A stretch of 64,000 nt of DNA from an uncultured Clostridia bacterium (lineage in GTDB: Bacteria; Bacillota; Clostridia; Peptostreptococcales; Anaerovoracaceae): the NCBI GenBank assembly GCA_934281605.1, contig CAKQXD010000008.1, forward strand, positions 38,673 to 102,672. Direction: 5' to 3'. The notes beneath the pieces were generated by a model that saw only the letters and a program-made list of their open reading frames with translations, ran no database searches and was not told where the DNA came from. The position numbers and the translations under genes were made by a program. Below are positions 8,834 through 19,093 of this stretch, piece by piece. Within the stretch, counting starts at the first letter, position 1, and each line of letters begins with the position of its first letter.

Positions 8834-9202
8834 ATGATTCAGACTGAAACAAGATTAAAGGTGGCTGACAACTCCGGAGCGAAAGAACTGTTATGCATCC
8901 GTATTCTGGGCGGAACGAGCCGTCAGTATGCTAACATCGGCGACGTGATCGTATGCGCTGTAAAGGATGCTGCACCGGGCGGAGTTGTGAAAAAGAGCGA
9001 CGTAGTCAGAGCTGTTGTAGTTAGAACAAAGCATGGTGCCAGAAGAGCAGACGGCAGCTATGTAAAGTTCGACCAGAACGCAGCAGTAATTATTAAAGAT
9101 GATTTACAACCGGTTGGAACCCGTATCTTCGGACCAGTAGCAAGAGAACTGAGAGATAAGGGCTTCATGAAGATAGTGTCCCTGGCACCGGAAGTATTAT
9201 AG
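8834..9202 (+). CDS. rplN: 50S ribosomal protein L14
   Basis: A 122-residue protein starting [20 protein letters not shown], with [19 protein letters not shown] and the ending [13 protein letters not shown], all standard for L14. It binds 23S rRNA near the elongation-factor site and is the dock for the silencing factor RsfS. Length is normal. Confidence 0.97.
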   Translation: MIQTETRLKVADNSGAKELLCIRILGGTSRQYANIGDVIVCAVKDAAPGGVVKKSDVVRAVVVRTKHGARRADGSYVKFDQNAAVIIKDDLQPVGTRIFGPVARELRDKGFMKIVSLAPEVL

Positions 9203-9214
9203 GAGGTGTACGAG

Positions 9215-9520
9215 ATGCGAATTAAGAAAGATGACACAGTAATCGTACTGACCGGAAAAGACAAAGGCAAGACCGGGAAAGTATTGAAGGCAATGCCGAA
9301 AGACGGCAAAGTGATCGTAGAAGGCGTTAACATTCAGACAAAGCATCAGAAGCAGACCCAGAAAGAAGCTGCAGAAATCAAGCATCAGGAAGGTCCGATC
9401 GATGTATCTAATGTTATGTACTATGATGCTAAGACAAAAGCACCGACAAGAATCGGTTACAAAGTAGAAAACGGCAAGAAGGTCAGAGTTTCCAAGAAGA
9501 CCGGCGCCGTAATCGACTAG
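9215..9520 (+). CDS. rplX: 50S ribosomal protein L24
   Basis: A 101-residue protein with an N-terminal KOW motif ([20 protein letters not shown]). The start at 9215 follows AGGAGG (9201-9206) with normal spacing; the upstream in-frame GTG at 9206 lies inside that site and is rejected. L24 nucleates assembly of the 50S subunit. Confidence 0.95.
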   Translation: MRIKKDDTVIVLTGKDKGKTGKVLKAMPKDGKVIVEGVNIQTKHQKQTQKEAAEIKHQEGPIDVSNVMYYDAKTKAPTRIGYKVENGKKVRVSKKTGAVID

Positions 9521-9537
9521 GAAAGGAGGAGACGATT

Positions 9538-10080
9538 TTGGCAGCAAGATTAAAAGACACTTATAAAAACACCGTATTTTCTGCTCTGATGGATCAGTTT
9601 AAATACGACAACGTAATGGAAGTTCCAAAGCTTGAAAAAGTTACGATCAACATGGGTCTGGGCGAAGCGAAGGAAAACGCTAAGATCATGGAGAGTGCAG
9701 TAGAAGAAATCGGTCTGATCACAGGTCAGAGACCGGTAGTAACAAGAGCCAGAAAGTCCATCGCAAACTTCAAAGTAAGACAGGGAATGCCGGTTGGCGC
9801 TAAGGTTACCTTAAGAGGCGACAACATGTACACTTTCATCGACAAGCTCTTCAACATCGCTCTTCCGAGAGTAAGAGACTTCAAGGGTGTGAGCAAGAAT
9901 TCCTTCGATGGAAGAGGAAACTACTCCATGGGTATCAAGGAACAGCTTATCTTCCCTGAAATCAACTACGATAAGGTAGATACTATCAAGGGCATGAACA
10001 TTGTATTTACGACAACGGCTAAGACAGACGAAGAAGCAGCAGCTCTGCTCGCAGGTCTCGGTCTGCCGTTTGAGAAATAG
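9538..10080 (+). CDS. rplE: 50S ribosomal protein L5 (TTG start)
   Basis: A 180-residue protein with [19 protein letters not shown] and RRGD-type central blocks of L5, ending GLPFEK. L5 binds 5S rRNA together with L18 and contacts the P-site tRNA. The start codon is TTG, preceded by GGAAAGGAGG; no ATG fits the family start. Length is as expected. Confidence 0.96.
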   Translation: MAARLKDTYKNTVFSALMDQFKYDNVMEVPKLEKVTINMGLGEAKENAKIMESAVEEIGLITGQRPVVTRARKSIANFKVRQGMPVGAKVTLRGDNMYTFIDKLFNIALPRVRDFKGVSKNSFDGRGNYSMGIKEQLIFPEINYDKVDTIKGMNIVFTTTAKTDEEAAALLAGLGLPFEK

Positions 10081-10093
10081 AAGGAGGAAGACG

Positions 10094-10279
10094 ATGGCTA
10101 AAACATCTCTCAAAGTAAAACAGCAGAGAAAACCGAAGTTTTCCACACGTGCATATACCAGATGCAAGATCTGCGGAAGACCGCACTCCGTACTGAAAAA
10201 GTACGGCATCTGCCGTATCTGCTTCCGTGAACTGGCTTACAAGGGCGAGATTCCGGGTGTGAAGAAGGCTTCCTGGTAA
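10094..10279 (+). CDS. rpsZ: 30S ribosomal protein S14, zinc-binding type Z
   Basis: A 61-residue protein, the short zinc form of S14. The four ligands are visible as CKICGRPH...CRICF. This form predominates when zinc is available; zinc-free paralogues occur elsewhere in some genomes. The ATG at 10094 follows AAGGAGGAAG. It is followed by a 126-base spacer with hairpins, breaking the tight packing of the operon. Confidence 0.95.
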   Translation: MAKTSLKVKQQRKPKFSTRAYTRCKICGRPHSVLKKYGICRICFRELAYKGEIPGVKKASW

Positions 10280-10405
10280 ATCGCTTGCGAAACGCGATTC
10301 CAAACAGGTAATTTTTCCAGCATCGCTGGGAATATATAAAAAACGTTAAAACTACTATTTGCCAAGTTGCAAAGAATGCAAAACTAGCAGAGGAGGAACA
10401 ACACA
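10280..10405 (+). promoter_or_regulatory. rpsZ-rpsH spacer with two hairpins
   Basis: Two hairpins are visible: AATCGC/GCGATT (about 10279-10300) and TTCCAGC-ATC-GCTGGGAA (about 10316-10333). Neither has a clean T run, so they look like processing or translational-control elements rather than terminators. In E. coli S8 regulates the spc operon near this point, so an S8 target is one possibility. Confidence 0.4.
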
Positions 10406-10804
10406 ATGACAATGACAGATCCAATTGCGGATATGCTGACCAGAATCCGGAACGCAAATACCGCAGGTCATCCGACAGTAGAGATCCCGGCTTCTAAGAT
10501 GAAGAAGTCCATCGCAGGAATACTGAAGGAAGAAGGATACATCGAGGATTTTGAAGTAATCGATGACAACAAGCAGGGCATGATCAAGGTTACCATGAAA
10601 TATGGTCCTGACAAAGAAAGAGTTATCAGCGGAATCAGAAAGATTTCCAAGCCGGGACTGAAGTCCTATGCGAAGGCAAACGAAATCCCTAGAGTTCTGG
10701 GTGGACTGGGTATCGCAGTAATCTCCACTTCCAAGGGAGTTATCAGTGACAAGGAAGCCAGAAAGCTGGGCATCGGCGGCGAAGTAATCTGTTATGTATG
10801 GTAG
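10406..10804 (+). CDS. rpsH: 30S ribosomal protein S8
   Basis: A 132-residue protein starting [20 protein letters not shown] and ending with the S8 block [23 protein letters not shown]8 is a primary binder of 16S rRNA and, in enterobacteria, the translational repressor of this operon. AGGAGG (10391-10396) is nine bases before the ATG; an ATG at 10412 is a possible alternative. Confidence 0.96.
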   Translation: MTMTDPIADMLTRIRNANTAGHPTVEIPASKMKKSIAGILKEEGYIEDFEVIDDNKQGMIKVTMKYGPDKERVISGIRKISKPGLKSYAKANEIPRVLGGLGIAVISTSKGVISDKEARKLGIGGEVICYVW

Positions 10805-10816
10805 GAGGATATAGAA

Positions 10817-11362
10817 ATGTCAAGAATAGGACTTAAACCAATCACTCTTCCTGCCGGCGTAGAGGTCAAAGTTGGAGACAAGAATGTCATCAGCGTTAAG
10901 GGACCGAAGGGCGAACTGCAGGAAAAGGTAAGCAGCTTATTAACAGTTGAAAATAAAGACGGCGTTGTAACCGTATCCAGAAGCAGCGATGCTGCAGAGC
11001 ACAGAGCACAGCATGGTCTGGCTAGAACACTCATCAGCAACATGGTGAAGGGTGTAACAGAAGGCTATGAAAAGAAGCTCCTGCTGGTAGGCGTTGGTTA
11101 CAAAGCTGAGAAAAAGGGAAACAAGCTGGTGATGAACCTCGGTTTCTCTCATCCGATCGAACTGGAAGATCCGGAAGGAATCACGACAGAAGCACCGGAT
11201 GCAACAACAGTAGTCGTTAAAGGAATTGACAAAGCACAGGTTGGCAACTACGCTGCGAACATCAGAGCTTACAGAAGACCTGAACCTTACAAGGGCAAGG
11301 GTATCAAGTACGATGGTGAAGTTATTCGCAGAAAAGAAGGTAAAACCGGGGCTTCATCTTAA
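10817..11362 (+). CDS. rplF: 50S ribosomal protein L6
   Basis: A 181-residue protein with SRIGLKPITLPAGVEV at the start and the late block RAYRRPEPYKGKGIKYDGEV, diagnostic of L6. It is made of two related alpha/beta domains and lies near the sarcin-ricin loop where elongation factors bind. AGGAGG precedes the start 12 bases after rpsH. Confidence 0.97.
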   Translation: MSRIGLKPITLPAGVEVKVGDKNVISVKGPKGELQEKVSSLLTVENKDGVVTVSRSSDAAEHRAQHGLARTLISNMVKGVTEGYEKKLLLVGVGYKAEKKGNKLVMNLGFSHPIELEDPEGITTEAPDATTVVVKGIDKAQVGNYAANIRAYRRPEPYKGKGIKYDGEVIRRKEGKTGASS

Positions 11363-11380
11363 AGAAAGGAGTAAAGTAAA

Positions 11381-11746
11381 ATGGCTAAAGAAAGCAGAAA
11401 TGATAGACGTGTTGCTAGACACAAGAGAATCAGAAAAAATCTTACTGGTACTCCTGAGAAGCCTAGACTTTGCGTTTTCAGAAGTAACAAGAACATTTCA
11501 GTTCAGATTATCGACGATGTGAATGGAGTTACACTTGCTTCCGCATCTACTATCGACAAGGAATTAAAGTCTGACATCGCATATGGCGGCAACAAAGACG
11601 CTGCGAAAGCAGTAGGAGAAGCTATTGCAAAGAGAGCACTGGCAAAGGGTATCGAAGAAGTAACCTTTGACAGAGGCGGATTCCTCTATCACGGAAGAGT
11701 TAAGGAACTTGCTGACGGTGCTCGTGAAGCAGGTTTAAAATTCTAA
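11381..11746 (+). CDS. rplR: 50S ribosomal protein L18
   Basis: A 121-residue protein with [20 protein letters not shown] and [18 protein letters not shown], ending REAGLKF, as expected for L18. It delivers 5S rRNA to the large subunit. AAAGGAG precedes the ATG. Confidence 0.97.
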   Translation: MAKESRNDRRVARHKRIRKNLTGTPEKPRLCVFRSNKNISVQIIDDVNGVTLASASTIDKELKSDIAYGGNKDAAKAVGEAIAKRALAKGIEEVTFDRGGFLYHGRVKELADGAREAGLKF

Positions 11747-11761
11747 CAGGAGGTAAGTTGA

Positions 11762-12265
11762 ATGCGAAACACTATAGATGCATCCAAGCTGGACTTAAAT
11801 GAAACTATTGTAAACATCAGACGTGTTGCTAAGACTGTTAAGGGCGGACGTAACATGAGATTCAGCGTTACAGTAGTTGTAGGCGACGGAGATGGACATG
11901 TAGGCGTTGGCCTCGGCAAAGCGCAGGAAATTCCGGAAGCTGTAAGAAAAGCAACAGAAGATGCGAAGAAGAAACTCATAACCGTTCCTATGGTAGGAAC
12001 AACGATCCCTCATAGAAACCTGGGCGTATTCGGTGCAGGAAGAGTTCTCCTGATGCCGGCTGCTCCTGGTACCGGCGTTATCGCAGGTTCCTCTGTACGT
12101 ACAGTACTGGAAGCTGCAGGCCTGAAAGACGTTCGTGCGAAGTCCATCGGCTCCAACAACACCGGCAACATGGCATACGCTGCACTGGAAGGTCTGAAGA
12201 ACCTGATGACAGTGGAAGAGGTTGCTAGAAAAAGAGGAAAAACGAAGGAAGAAATCTTAGGATAA
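11762..12265 (+). CDS. rpsE: 30S ribosomal protein S5
   Basis: A 167-residue protein with the S5 double-stranded RNA-binding domain ([39 protein letters not shown]) followed by the [18 protein letters not shown] block. It contributes to decoding fidelity and mRNA unwinding. AGGAGG precedes the start. Confidence 0.97.
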   Translation: MRNTIDASKLDLNETIVNIRRVAKTVKGGRNMRFSVTVVVGDGDGHVGVGLGKAQEIPEAVRKATEDAKKKLITVPMVGTTIPHRNLGVFGAGRVLLMPAAPGTGVIAGSSVRTVLEAAGLKDVRAKSIGSNNTGNMAYAALEGLKNLMTVEEVARKRGKTKEEILG

Positions 12266-12278
12266 GGAGGAAGAAGCA

Positions 12279-12461
12279 ATGGCAAAGATGATCAAAGTCA
12301 CATTGACAAAGAGTGTTATTGGCGCTTCCCCGAAACAGAAAAAGGTTGTAGAAGCGTTAGGACTTAAGAAGATGCACCAGTCAGTTGAATTAGTAGACTC
12401 TCCTGTAACAAGAGGGGCAGTAAACAAGGTATCGCATCTTTTAACTGTAGAAGAGTTATAG
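12279..12461 (+). CDS. rpmD: 50S ribosomal protein L30
   Basis: A 60-residue protein with [21 protein letters not shown] and [19 protein letters not shown], standard for the short bacterial L30. AAGGAGG precedes the ATG. It lies between rpsE and rplO as in most Firmicutes. Confidence 0.95.
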   Translation: MAKMIKVTLTKSVIGASPKQKKVVEALGLKKMHQSVELVDSPVTRGAVNKVSHLLTVEEL

Positions 12462-12481
12462 GATAGGAGGTGCAAAGAGAA

Positions 12482-12922
12482 ATGAAACTGCATGAATTAA
12501 GAGCGGTTCCGGGTGCAACAAAAGCACCTAAGAGAAAGGGCCGCGGTACAGCTACAGGACAGGGCAAAACTGCAGGACGTGGTATGAACGGTCAGAAGTC
12601 GAGAAGCGGCGGCGGCGTTAGACCTGGTTTCGAAGGCGGACAGATGCCTCTCTACAGAAGAATTCCGAAGAGAGGATTTACAAACATCTGGGCAACAGAA
12701 TACACTGTTTTAAATGTAGAAGATTTAAACAGATTTGATGCAGGTACTGTTGTTACGCCGGAACTGATCAAAGAAGCCGGCATGGCAAAACAGGTAAAAG
12801 ACGGTATCAAGATTCTTGGCAACGGAACGCTGGAGAAGAACCTGACAGTAAAGGCCCATAAGTTCAGCAAGACTGCTGTAGAAAAAATAGAATCTGCCGG
12901 AGGAAAGGCAGAGGTGATCTAA
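12482..12922 (+). CDS. rplO: 50S ribosomal protein L15
   Basis: A 146-residue protein starting [20 protein letters not shown] with the Gly-rich N-terminal arm ([20 protein letters not shown]) that threads into 23S rRNA. The ATG at 12482 follows AGGAGG (12465-12470); the in-frame GTG at 12470 overlaps that site and is rejected. Its stop overlaps the secY start. Confidence 0.96.
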   Translation: MKLHELRAVPGATKAPKRKGRGTATGQGKTAGRGMNGQKSRSGGGVRPGFEGGQMPLYRRIPKRGFTNIWATEYTVLNVEDLNRFDAGTVVTPELIKEAGMAKQVKDGIKILGNGTLEKNLTVKAHKFSKTAVEKIESAGGKAEVI

Positions 12923-14205
12923 TGGAGATGCTCAGAACAGTCGCAAAAGCTTGGAACATCCCGGACATCAGAAAGAAGATAATCTTCACCCTTCTGATGC
13001 TCCTCATATTCCGGATCGGGTCTCAGATCCCGGTTCCGGGAATTGACCGGGAAGTTCTTTCGCAGACTTTCAATAGTGAAACAGGACTTTTTGCTCTGTT
13101 CAATCTGTTTTCTGGAGGCGCATTCAGTAACTTCACGATATTTGCGCTGAGTATCACACCATACATCACAGCCTCCATCATACTTCAGCTCCTGACCATC
13201 GCAGTTCCTTCCCTGGAACGGCTGGCAAGAGAAGGTACGGAGGGAAGAAAGAAAATTGCACAGTACACCAGATATCTGACGGTGCTGCTGGCAATCGTGC
13301 AGGCGATCGGCGTTTCCATCGGACTGTTCCGACAGGCGCTGGTCAGCACGGATGTTTTCTCCGTAACAGTGATCGTACTCGTACTTACCGCAGGAACCGC
13401 ATTTCTCATGTGGCTCGGTGAGCAGATCAACGATCACGGTATCGGAAACGGGATCTCGCTGATCATCTTCGCAGGTATCATCGCGAGACTGCCGTCTGCT
13501 ATTCAGGAAATCTGGGTAAAGCTTCAGGAAGGAAGCATGAGTGTTGTCACACTGATCGTATTCGTGATCTTCTGCGTTGTTGTAATCGTTGGTATCATCG
13601 AAGTACAGCAGGGTCAGAGAAGAATCCCGGTTCAGTATGCTAAGAGAGTTGTCGGCAGAAAGATGTACGGCGGCCAGGCAACACATATTCCGCTCAAGGT
13701 GAATCAGGCCGGAGTTATCCCGGTAATCTTCGCCATGTCATTCCTGCAGTTCCCGCTGACCATCACATACTTCATGAATTCGGACAGCGGAGCAGCAGCC
13801 TGGATCGAAAAATGGCTGTCACCGACAGGAACCCCGGGCGTGTGGGTATACGCTGCGTTCAATGTTGTGTTGATTATTTTCTTCACATATTTCTACACAT
13901 CCGTTACCTTCAATCCGATGGAAGTAGCACAAAACATGAAAGCCAACGGCGGCTTCATCCCAGGAATCCGGCCGGGCAAGGCTACAGTGGAATACCTGAA
14001 CAGAGTTATGACAAGAATCACATTTGTTGGAGCACTGTTCCTGGCTGCAGTAGCAATCCTGCCGACGATCGTCAGCCAGCTGGGCGGACTCAACTTCCAC
14101 TTTGGTGGAACGTCACTTCTGATCGCAGTTGGTGTTGCGCTGGATACGATGAAACAGCTTGAGAATCAGATGGTAATGAGAAATTACCAGGGATTTCTGA
14201 AATAG
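12922..14205 (+). CDS. secY: Preprotein translocase subunit SecY
   Basis: A 427-residue integral membrane protein with about ten hydrophobic segments, beginning with IRKKIIFTLLMLLIFRIGSQ. It forms the Sec channel that inserts membrane proteins and exports unfolded proteins, and it would carry the precursors of the SipW locus. Landmarks are IPVPGID after the first segment, GIGNGISLIIFAGI in mid-protein, the cytoplasmic loop IPVQYAKRVVGRKMYGGQ, and the C-terminal VMRNYQGFLK. The ATG overlaps the rplO stop by one base. Confidence 0.97.
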   Translation: MEMLRTVAKAWNIPDIRKKIIFTLLMLLIFRIGSQIPVPGIDREVLSQTFNSETGLFALFNLFSGGAFSNFTIFALSITPYITASIILQLLTIAVPSLERLAREGTEGRKKIAQYTRYLTVLLAIVQAIGVSIGLFRQALVSTDVFSVTVIVLVLTAGTAFLMWLGEQINDHGIGNGISLIIFAGIIARLPSAIQEIWVKLQEGSMSVVTLIVFVIFCVVVIVGIIEVQQGQRRIPVQYAKRVVGRKMYGGQATHIPLKVNQAGVIPVIFAMSFLQFPLTITYFMNSDSGAAAWIEKWLSPTGTPGVWVYAAFNVVLIIFFTYFYTSVTFNPMEVAQNMKANGGFIPGIRPGKATVEYLNRVMTRITFVGALFLAAVAILPTIVSQLGGLNFHFGGTSLLIAVGVALDTMKQLENQMVMRNYQGFLK

Positions 14206-14226
14206 TATCTCATCAGGAGGAAAGAG

Positions 14227-14871
14227 ATGAATTTGATTTTATTAGGCCCTCCGGGAGCCGGTAAAGGCACACAGGCTGCCAAGATTATTGAAAAATATAA
14301 TATCCCGCACATTTCCACAGGCGACATTTTCCGTGCCAACATCAAGGAAGGCACGGAGCTGGGGAAGAAAGCGCAGGAATACATGAACAAAGGAGAACTG
14401 GTTCCGGATGAACTGGTAGTGGAGATCGCTACCGACAGACTGAAGAAAGACGACTGCAAGGACGGCTTCCTTCTGGATGGATTCCCACGGACTGTGTTCC
14501 AGGCTGAAAAGCTGGATGAATTCCTGTCTGCACAGGGCAAGAAAGTAGACCACGTTCTCGATATCGACGTCGATAAAGAGGAACTGATGGTGAGACTGAC
14601 TGGAAGAAGAGTCTGCAAGACTTGCGGAGCATCTTTCCACGTTGTCAATATTCCTCCTAAAAAAGAAGGAATCTGCGATGTATGCGGTGCTGAGCTGGTG
14701 CAGAGAGCAGACGACAACGAAGAGACGGCAGCAAACCGGATCGAGGTGTACAATAAAGAAACAAAACCTCTGATCGACTACTATGAAAAAGCAGGAAACA
14801 TTGCACATGTCGATGGAACTATCGGCCTGGAAAACGTTTTCAATAAAATCGTTGAAATCGTAGGGGAGTAG
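14227..14871 (+). CDS. adk: Adenylate kinase, zinc-binding lid type
   Basis: A 214-residue protein catalysing ATP + AMP = 2 ADP. The P-loop is GPPGAGKGT near residues 7-15, the AMP-binding region contains ISTGDIFRANI and LLDGFPRT, and the LID domain carries a four-cysteine zinc site (CKTCGASFHV...CDVCGAEL) typical of Gram-positive enzymes. It is located between secY and map as in most Firmicutes. AGGAGGAAAGAG precedes the ATG. Confidence 0.97.
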   Translation: MNLILLGPPGAGKGTQAAKIIEKYNIPHISTGDIFRANIKEGTELGKKAQEYMNKGELVPDELVVEIATDRLKKDDCKDGFLLDGFPRTVFQAEKLDEFLSAQGKKVDHVLDIDVDKEELMVRLTGRRVCKTCGASFHVVNIPPKKEGICDVCGAELVQRADDNEETAANRIEVYNKETKPLIDYYEKAGNIAHVDGTIGLENVFNKIVEIVGE

Positions 14872-14880
14872 ATATTAGAT

Positions 14881-15633
14881 ATGATCATTATTAAATCAGA
14901 AGAAGAAATCGATTTAATGCGGATATCGGGCAAGGTGACAGGAACCATTTTGAGAGATCTGGCAGACTTCATCAAGCCCGGAATATCTACGGCAGACATT
15001 GACCGATTTGTAGAAACTACAATACGGGATCACGGAATGATTCCGACCTTCAAAGGATACGGCGGATTTCCGGCCAGTGCCTGTGTGTCGATCAATGAAG
15101 AAGTTGTACACGGTATTCCGTCCAAGGACAGAATCATCAAAGAAGGCGATATCGTCAGCGTCGATGTGGGTTCTACCTACAAAGGATACGTCAGCGATGC
15201 AGCCAGAACCTATGCGGTAGGTGAGATCAGCAAGGAAGCACAGCATCTGATCGATGCGACGAGAGCAAGCTTCTTTGCAGGACTGGAATTTTGCAAAGTC
15301 GGCTACAGACTTTCCGATATCTCTCATGCGATCCAGAAGAGCGCAGAGGGAGAAGGATTCTCTGTTATCCGGGATTTCGTTGGGCACGGCGTCGGACAGC
15401 AGATGCATGAAGACCCGCAGATCCCGAATTACGGAAGACCGGGAAGAGGTCCGAGACTTGCAAGCGGCATGGTCTTTGCGATCGAACCGATGATCTGTGA
15501 GGGCAGCTACGATGTAGAAACCCTTTCCAATGACTGGACGGTCGTAACCCTGGACGGCAAGCTTGCAGCCCATTACGAAAATACTGTGGTTATAACGGAC
15601 GGTGAGCCGCAGCTGCTCACCCTGGTGGAGTAA
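14881..15633 (+). CDS. map: Methionine aminopeptidase type I
   Basis: A 250-residue enzyme that removes the initiator methionine from nascent proteins. The metal ligands are visible in [17 protein letters not shown] (two Asp), [10 protein letters not shown] (His), AIEPMI (Glu) and the late ENTVVIT (Glu). The substrate-binding His lies in EEVVHGIPS. It has no N-terminal zinc-finger extension. It starts nine bases after adk. Confidence 0.97.
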   Translation: MIIIKSEEEIDLMRISGKVTGTILRDLADFIKPGISTADIDRFVETTIRDHGMIPTFKGYGGFPASACVSINEEVVHGIPSKDRIIKEGDIVSVDVGSTYKGYVSDAARTYAVGEISKEAQHLIDATRASFFAGLEFCKVGYRLSDISHAIQKSAEGEGFSVIRDFVGHGVGQQMHEDPQIPNYGRPGRGPRLASGMVFAIEPMICEGSYDVETLSNDWTVVTLDGKLAAHYENTVVITDGEPQLLTLVE

Positions 15634-15647
15634 AGCGAGGTAAAAGA

Positions 15648-15869
15648 ATGGCGAAAAAAGATGTCATTGAAGCAGAAGGCAAGGTTGTAGAAGCCCAGCC
15701 GAATGCGATGTTTATCGTCGAACTTGAAACAGGACACAAAGTGCTGGCACATGTTTCTGGTAAGATTAGAACAAATTATATCAGGATCATCCCGGGAGAC
15801 AAGGTAAAGGTGGAGTTATCTCCATACGACCTGACCCGCGGAAGAATCACCTGGAGAGGAAAAGCTTAA
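15648..15869 (+). CDS. infA: Translation initiation factor IF-1
   Basis: A 73-residue single OB-fold protein with [20 protein letters not shown] and [20 protein letters not shown], diagnostic of IF-1. It blocks the A site during initiation. It follows map by 14 bases, and a short hairpin (ATCCAG/CTGGAT, 15893-15909) lies between it and rpmJ. Confidence 0.97.
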   Translation: MAKKDVIEAEGKVVEAQPNAMFIVELETGHKVLAHVSGKIRTNYIRIIPGDKVKVELSPYDLTRGRITWRGKA

Positions 15870-15912
15870 ATAGGCGGACAACACAGCAGCATATCCAGTA
15901 ATTCTGGATTGA

Positions 15913-16050
<138 letters not shown>

Positions 16051-16209
16051 GCGAAAACGCATTTCGCATCAAAATGGTTATATGGCGTCTGGCTCTTTGC
16101 CGGAAGCGTATAAATAGTTATTACAACAAAGAACATCCCGTTTATATTACGACCGCCGACATAAGTCTTCGGCGTGTTACGTGACGGAAGATGGGAACAG
16201 GAGGAAAAT
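16051..16209 (+). promoter_or_regulatory. rpmJ-rpsM spacer, structured leader candidate
   Basis: The 159-base spacer carries GCGAAA...TTTCGC (16050-16067) and a strong CGCCGA/TCGGCG hairpin (about 16152-16172) close to the rpsM start. It precedes the rpsM-rpsK-rpsD-rpoA-rplQ group, which in many bacteria is controlled by S4. From memory Rfam lists an S4-Clostridia leader family. A match is inferred, not tested. Confidence 0.4.
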
Positions 16210-16578
16210 ATGGCTCGTATAGCCGGTGTAGACTTACCAAATGAAAAAAGAATTGAAGCCGGTCTCACCTATATCTACGGAATAGGCTGGACTACTTCCA
16301 GAAAAATCTTAGAAAAAACCGGAATAAATCCTGACACAAGAGTTAAGGATTTAACTGAAGAAGAAGCCGGTAAGATCAGAAAGGTAATCGAAGCTGATTA
16401 CATGGTAGAAGGTGACCTGAGAAGAGATGTGAACATGAACATCAAGCGTCTGATGGAAATCGGATGCTACAGAGGTATTCGTCACAGAAGAGGACTGCCT
16501 GTAAGAGGTCAGAAGACAAAGACAAACGCCAGAACCAGAAAAGGTCCTAAGAAGACCGTAGGTAGAAAGAAGAAGTAA
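16210..16578 (+). CDS. rpsM: 30S ribosomal protein S13
   Basis: A 122-residue protein starting [20 protein letters not shown], with [20 protein letters not shown] near the basic C-terminus that reaches the P-site tRNA. The ATG at 16210 directly follows AGGAGGAAAAT; an in-frame ATG at 16174 would add 12 unrelated residues. Confidence 0.96.
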   Translation: MARIAGVDLPNEKRIEAGLTYIYGIGWTTSRKILEKTGINPDTRVKDLTEEEAGKIRKVIEADYMVEGDLRRDVNMNIKRLMEIGCYRGIRHRRGLPVRGQKTKTNARTRKGPKKTVGRKKK

Positions 16579-16593
16579 AGGAGGTAGAACAAT

Positions 16594-16992
16594 ATGGCTA
16601 AAGCTGTAAAGAAGGCTGTTAGAAAGAAGAAAAGAGAACGTAAAAATGTAGAAAAAGGCCAGGCTCATATTCAGGCTACCTTTAACAATACATTAGTGAC
16701 CCTGACTGACATGGCAGGAAACGCACTTTCCTGGTCCAGCGCAGGTTCCCTCGGATTTAAAGGCTCCAGAAAGTCCACTCCGTTTGCTGCACAGTCCGCT
16801 GCTGAAGAAGCTGCTAAGGGTGCAATGGAACACGGACTGAAAACCGTTGAAGTTTATGTAAAAGGTCCGGGATCCGGCAGAGAAGCTGCTATCAGAGCAC
16901 TTCAGACTGCAGGTCTTGAAATCACTATGATCAAAGACATCACACCGATTCCGCACAATGGTTGCAGACCGCCGAAACGCAGAAGAGTCTAA
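16594..16992 (+). CDS. rpsK: 30S ribosomal protein S11
   Basis: A 132-residue protein with [18 protein letters not shown] and the ending [18 protein letters not shown], both diagnostic of S11. It lies on the platform near the mRNA exit. AAAGGAGG precedes the ATG. Confidence 0.97.
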   Translation: MAKAVKKAVRKKKRERKNVEKGQAHIQATFNNTLVTLTDMAGNALSWSSAGSLGFKGSRKSTPFAAQSAAEEAAKGAMEHGLKTVEVYVKGPGSGREAAIRALQTAGLEITMIKDITPIPHNGCRPPKRRRV

Positions 16993-17010
16993 TAGAAGGG
17001 AGGAACAACA

Positions 17011-17598
17011 ATGGCAACAAATAGAGAACCAGTATTGAAGAGATGCAGATCCCTTCAGATCGACCCAAGTCACTTAGGTATTTTCAAGGAGTCCAAGAGA
17101 GCTCCTCAGAAGAACATGAAAAAAATGAGCGAATATGGTCTCCAGCTTCGTGAAAAGCAGAGAGCTAAGTTCGTATATGGCGTAGAAGAAAAGCAGTTCA
17201 GAAACACATTCAACAAAGCAGCGAAGAAAAAGGGTATCACTGGTGAAAACCTGCTGATCATGCTCGAAAAGAGACTGGACAACGTTGTTTACAGAATGGG
17301 ACTGTCCCTGACAAGAAGAGAAGCCAGACAGCTGGTTGTTCACAGCCACTTCCTGGTAAACGGTAAGAAAGTAAACATCCCATCCTATCAGGTAAAGGCC
17401 GGTGATGTTATCTCCGTAAAGGCTAAGAGCCTCAACTCTCCGAAATTCAAGGAGATCAAAGAGATGACTGTAGGTGTTCCTGAGTGGCTGAGCGTTGACA
17501 GAGACAAGATGGAAGGAAAGGTTATTGCTGATCCGACTAGAGAACAGATCGATACTCCAATTGAAGAACGTTTAATCGTCGAATTGTATTCCAAGTAA
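17011..17598 (+). CDS. rpsD: 30S ribosomal protein S4, zinc-free form
   Basis: A 195-residue protein. The N-terminal four-cysteine zinc knuckle of other S4 proteins is absent: only one Cys occurs near the start (KRCRSLQ). The S4 RNA-binding domain is clear ([20 protein letters not shown], then [20 protein letters not shown]). S4 nucleates 30S assembly and is the usual autoregulator of this group of genes. Its position between rpsK and rpoA is a Clostridia-type arrangement. Confidence 0.96.
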   Translation: MATNREPVLKRCRSLQIDPSHLGIFKESKRAPQKNMKKMSEYGLQLREKQRAKFVYGVEEKQFRNTFNKAAKKKGITGENLLIMLEKRLDNVVYRMGLSLTRREARQLVVHSHFLVNGKKVNIPSYQVKAGDVISVKAKSLNSPKFKEIKEMTVGVPEWLSVDRDKMEGKVIADPTREQIDTPIEERLIVELYSK

Positions 17599-17645
17599 TC
17601 TGTTGACTGATCGTTACAGTTTTGGAATGAAAAGGAGGGTTTTGA

Positions 17646-18593
17646 GTGATAGAAATCGAAAAACCAACAATCGAATGTATATTTTCAAACGAGGATCCCA
17701 ATTACGGGAAGTTTGTCGTAGAACCTCTGGAAAGAGGCTACGGTACGACTTTGGGAAACAGCCTGAGAAGAATTCTGCTGAGTTCACTTCCCGGAGTTGC
17801 TGTTACGTCAGTCAAGATCGACGGTATTCTTCATGAGTTTTCCACCATTCCTGGTGTAAAGGAAGATGTTACAGAAATCATCCTGAACCTCAAGAAGCTG
17901 GCAGTGAAACTCAATGGAGAAAATACAAAAAGAGTTCTGATCAATGCCATTGGTCCGAAAGAAGTTACGGCAGCAGATATTTTAGGAGATTCCGATGTGG
18001 AAATCTTCAACCCGGAACTTCATATCGCGACCCTGGAAGAGAACGCTACTCTTATTATGGAAATCAATCTGGCACGGGGCAGAGGTTACGTTCCGGCCGA
18101 TATGAACAAAGATGAAAACACACCGATTTCGGTAATTCCTACAGACTCGATTTACACACCGGTAAGAAAGGTAAACTTCACGGTGGAGAATACGAGAGTA
18201 GGTCAGGTGACCGACTATGACAGACTCGTTCTCGAGATCTGGACAGACGGTTCTGTAACGCCGAGCGAAGGTGTATCCATCGGATCCAAAATCATGCAGG
18301 AGCATCTGAACCTGTTCGTAGAACTGACAGACTCCGCAGAAGGCATGGAGATCATGGTCGAAAAAGAAGAGAACCAGAAAGAAAAGGCTCTCGAAATGAC
18401 TATCGAGGAACTGGAGCTTTCCGTTCGTTCTTTCAACTGCCTTAAGAGAGCAGCGATCAACACAGTAGAAGAACTGACACACAGAAGTGAAGAAGACATG
18501 ATGAAGGTTCGTAATCTTGGTAAGAAGTCCCTGGACGAAGTGAAGCATAAGCTGGAAGAGCTGGGGTTGAGCCTGAAACAAAGCGATGAATAG
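17646..18593 (+). CDS. rpoA: RNA polymerase alpha subunit (GTG start)
   Basis: A 315-residue protein. The N-terminal dimerization domain (about 1-230) contains [20 protein letters not shown], and the C-terminal DNA- and activator-binding domain (about 250-315) contains [20 protein letters not shown]. The start codon is GTG, preceded by AAAAGGAGGG. It lies between rpsD and rplQ as usual. Confidence 0.97.
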   Translation: MIEIEKPTIECIFSNEDPNYGKFVVEPLERGYGTTLGNSLRRILLSSLPGVAVTSVKIDGILHEFSTIPGVKEDVTEIILNLKKLAVKLNGENTKRVLINAIGPKEVTAADILGDSDVEIFNPELHIATLEENATLIMEINLARGRGYVPADMNKDENTPISVIPTDSIYTPVRKVNFTVENTRVGQVTDYDRLVLEIWTDGSVTPSEGVSIGSKIMQEHLNLFVELTDSAEGMEIMVEKEENQKEKALEMTIEELELSVRSFNCLKRAAINTVEELTHRSEEDMMKVRNLGKKSLDEVKHKLEELGLSLKQSDE

Positions 18594-18613
18594 AGAAATA
18601 GGAGGATGCAGCG

Positions 18614-18955
18614 ATGCCAGGATATAGAAAATTAGGCAGAACTTCAGCTCACAGAAAGTCTATGCTGAGAAATCTGGTAACAGATCTGCTCAGAGAAGGC
18701 AGAATCACTACGACTGACACAAGAGCGAAGGAAGCCAGAAGACAGGCAGAAAAAATGATCACGCTTGCTAAGCGCGGAGATCTCCACGCTAGAAGACAGG
18801 CGCTCGCATACGTATATGATGAAACTGTAGTAACTAAGTTATTTGATGAAATCGCTCCGAAGTATGCAGACAGACAGGGCGGTTACACAAGAATCCTGAA
18901 GCTTGGACCTCGTCAGGGAGACAACGCTGAAATGGTATTCTTAGAACTGGTTTAA
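18614..18955 (+). CDS. rplQ: 50S ribosomal protein L17
   Basis: A 113-residue protein with [20 protein letters not shown] and the late block [19 protein letters not shown], diagnostic of L17. It is the last gene of the superoperon and is followed 20 bases later by a strong terminator. Confidence 0.97.
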   Translation: MPGYRKLGRTSAHRKSMLRNLVTDLLREGRITTTDTRAKEARRQAEKMITLAKRGDLHARRQALAYVYDETVVTKLFDEIAPKYADRQGGYTRILKLGPRQGDNAEMVFLELV

Positions 18956-18975
18956 TCAGAATACAAAACAAGCAT

Positions 18976-19000
18976 AAAAACGGACTTCGGTCCGTTTTTT
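18976..19000 (+). terminator. Terminator of the ribosomal superoperon
   Basis: AAAAACGGAC and GTCCGTTTTTT flank a UUCG tetraloop. The stem is perfect and followed by T residues. Confidence 0.92.
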
Positions 19001-19014
19001 GTTGTTCTGGAAAC

Positions 19015-19044
19015 TTGACCGCAAAGCCTCAAATACGGTATGAT
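19015..19044 (+). promoter_or_regulatory. Promoter for the 19094/19443 gene pair
   Basis: TTGACC (19015-19020) and TATGAT (19039-19044) are separated by 18 bases, directly after the rplQ terminator. Confidence 0.65.
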
Positions 19045-19093
19045 AGGAATAGCAAAACACACAGCTGGACAAATAAATAGTAGGAGATTGATT

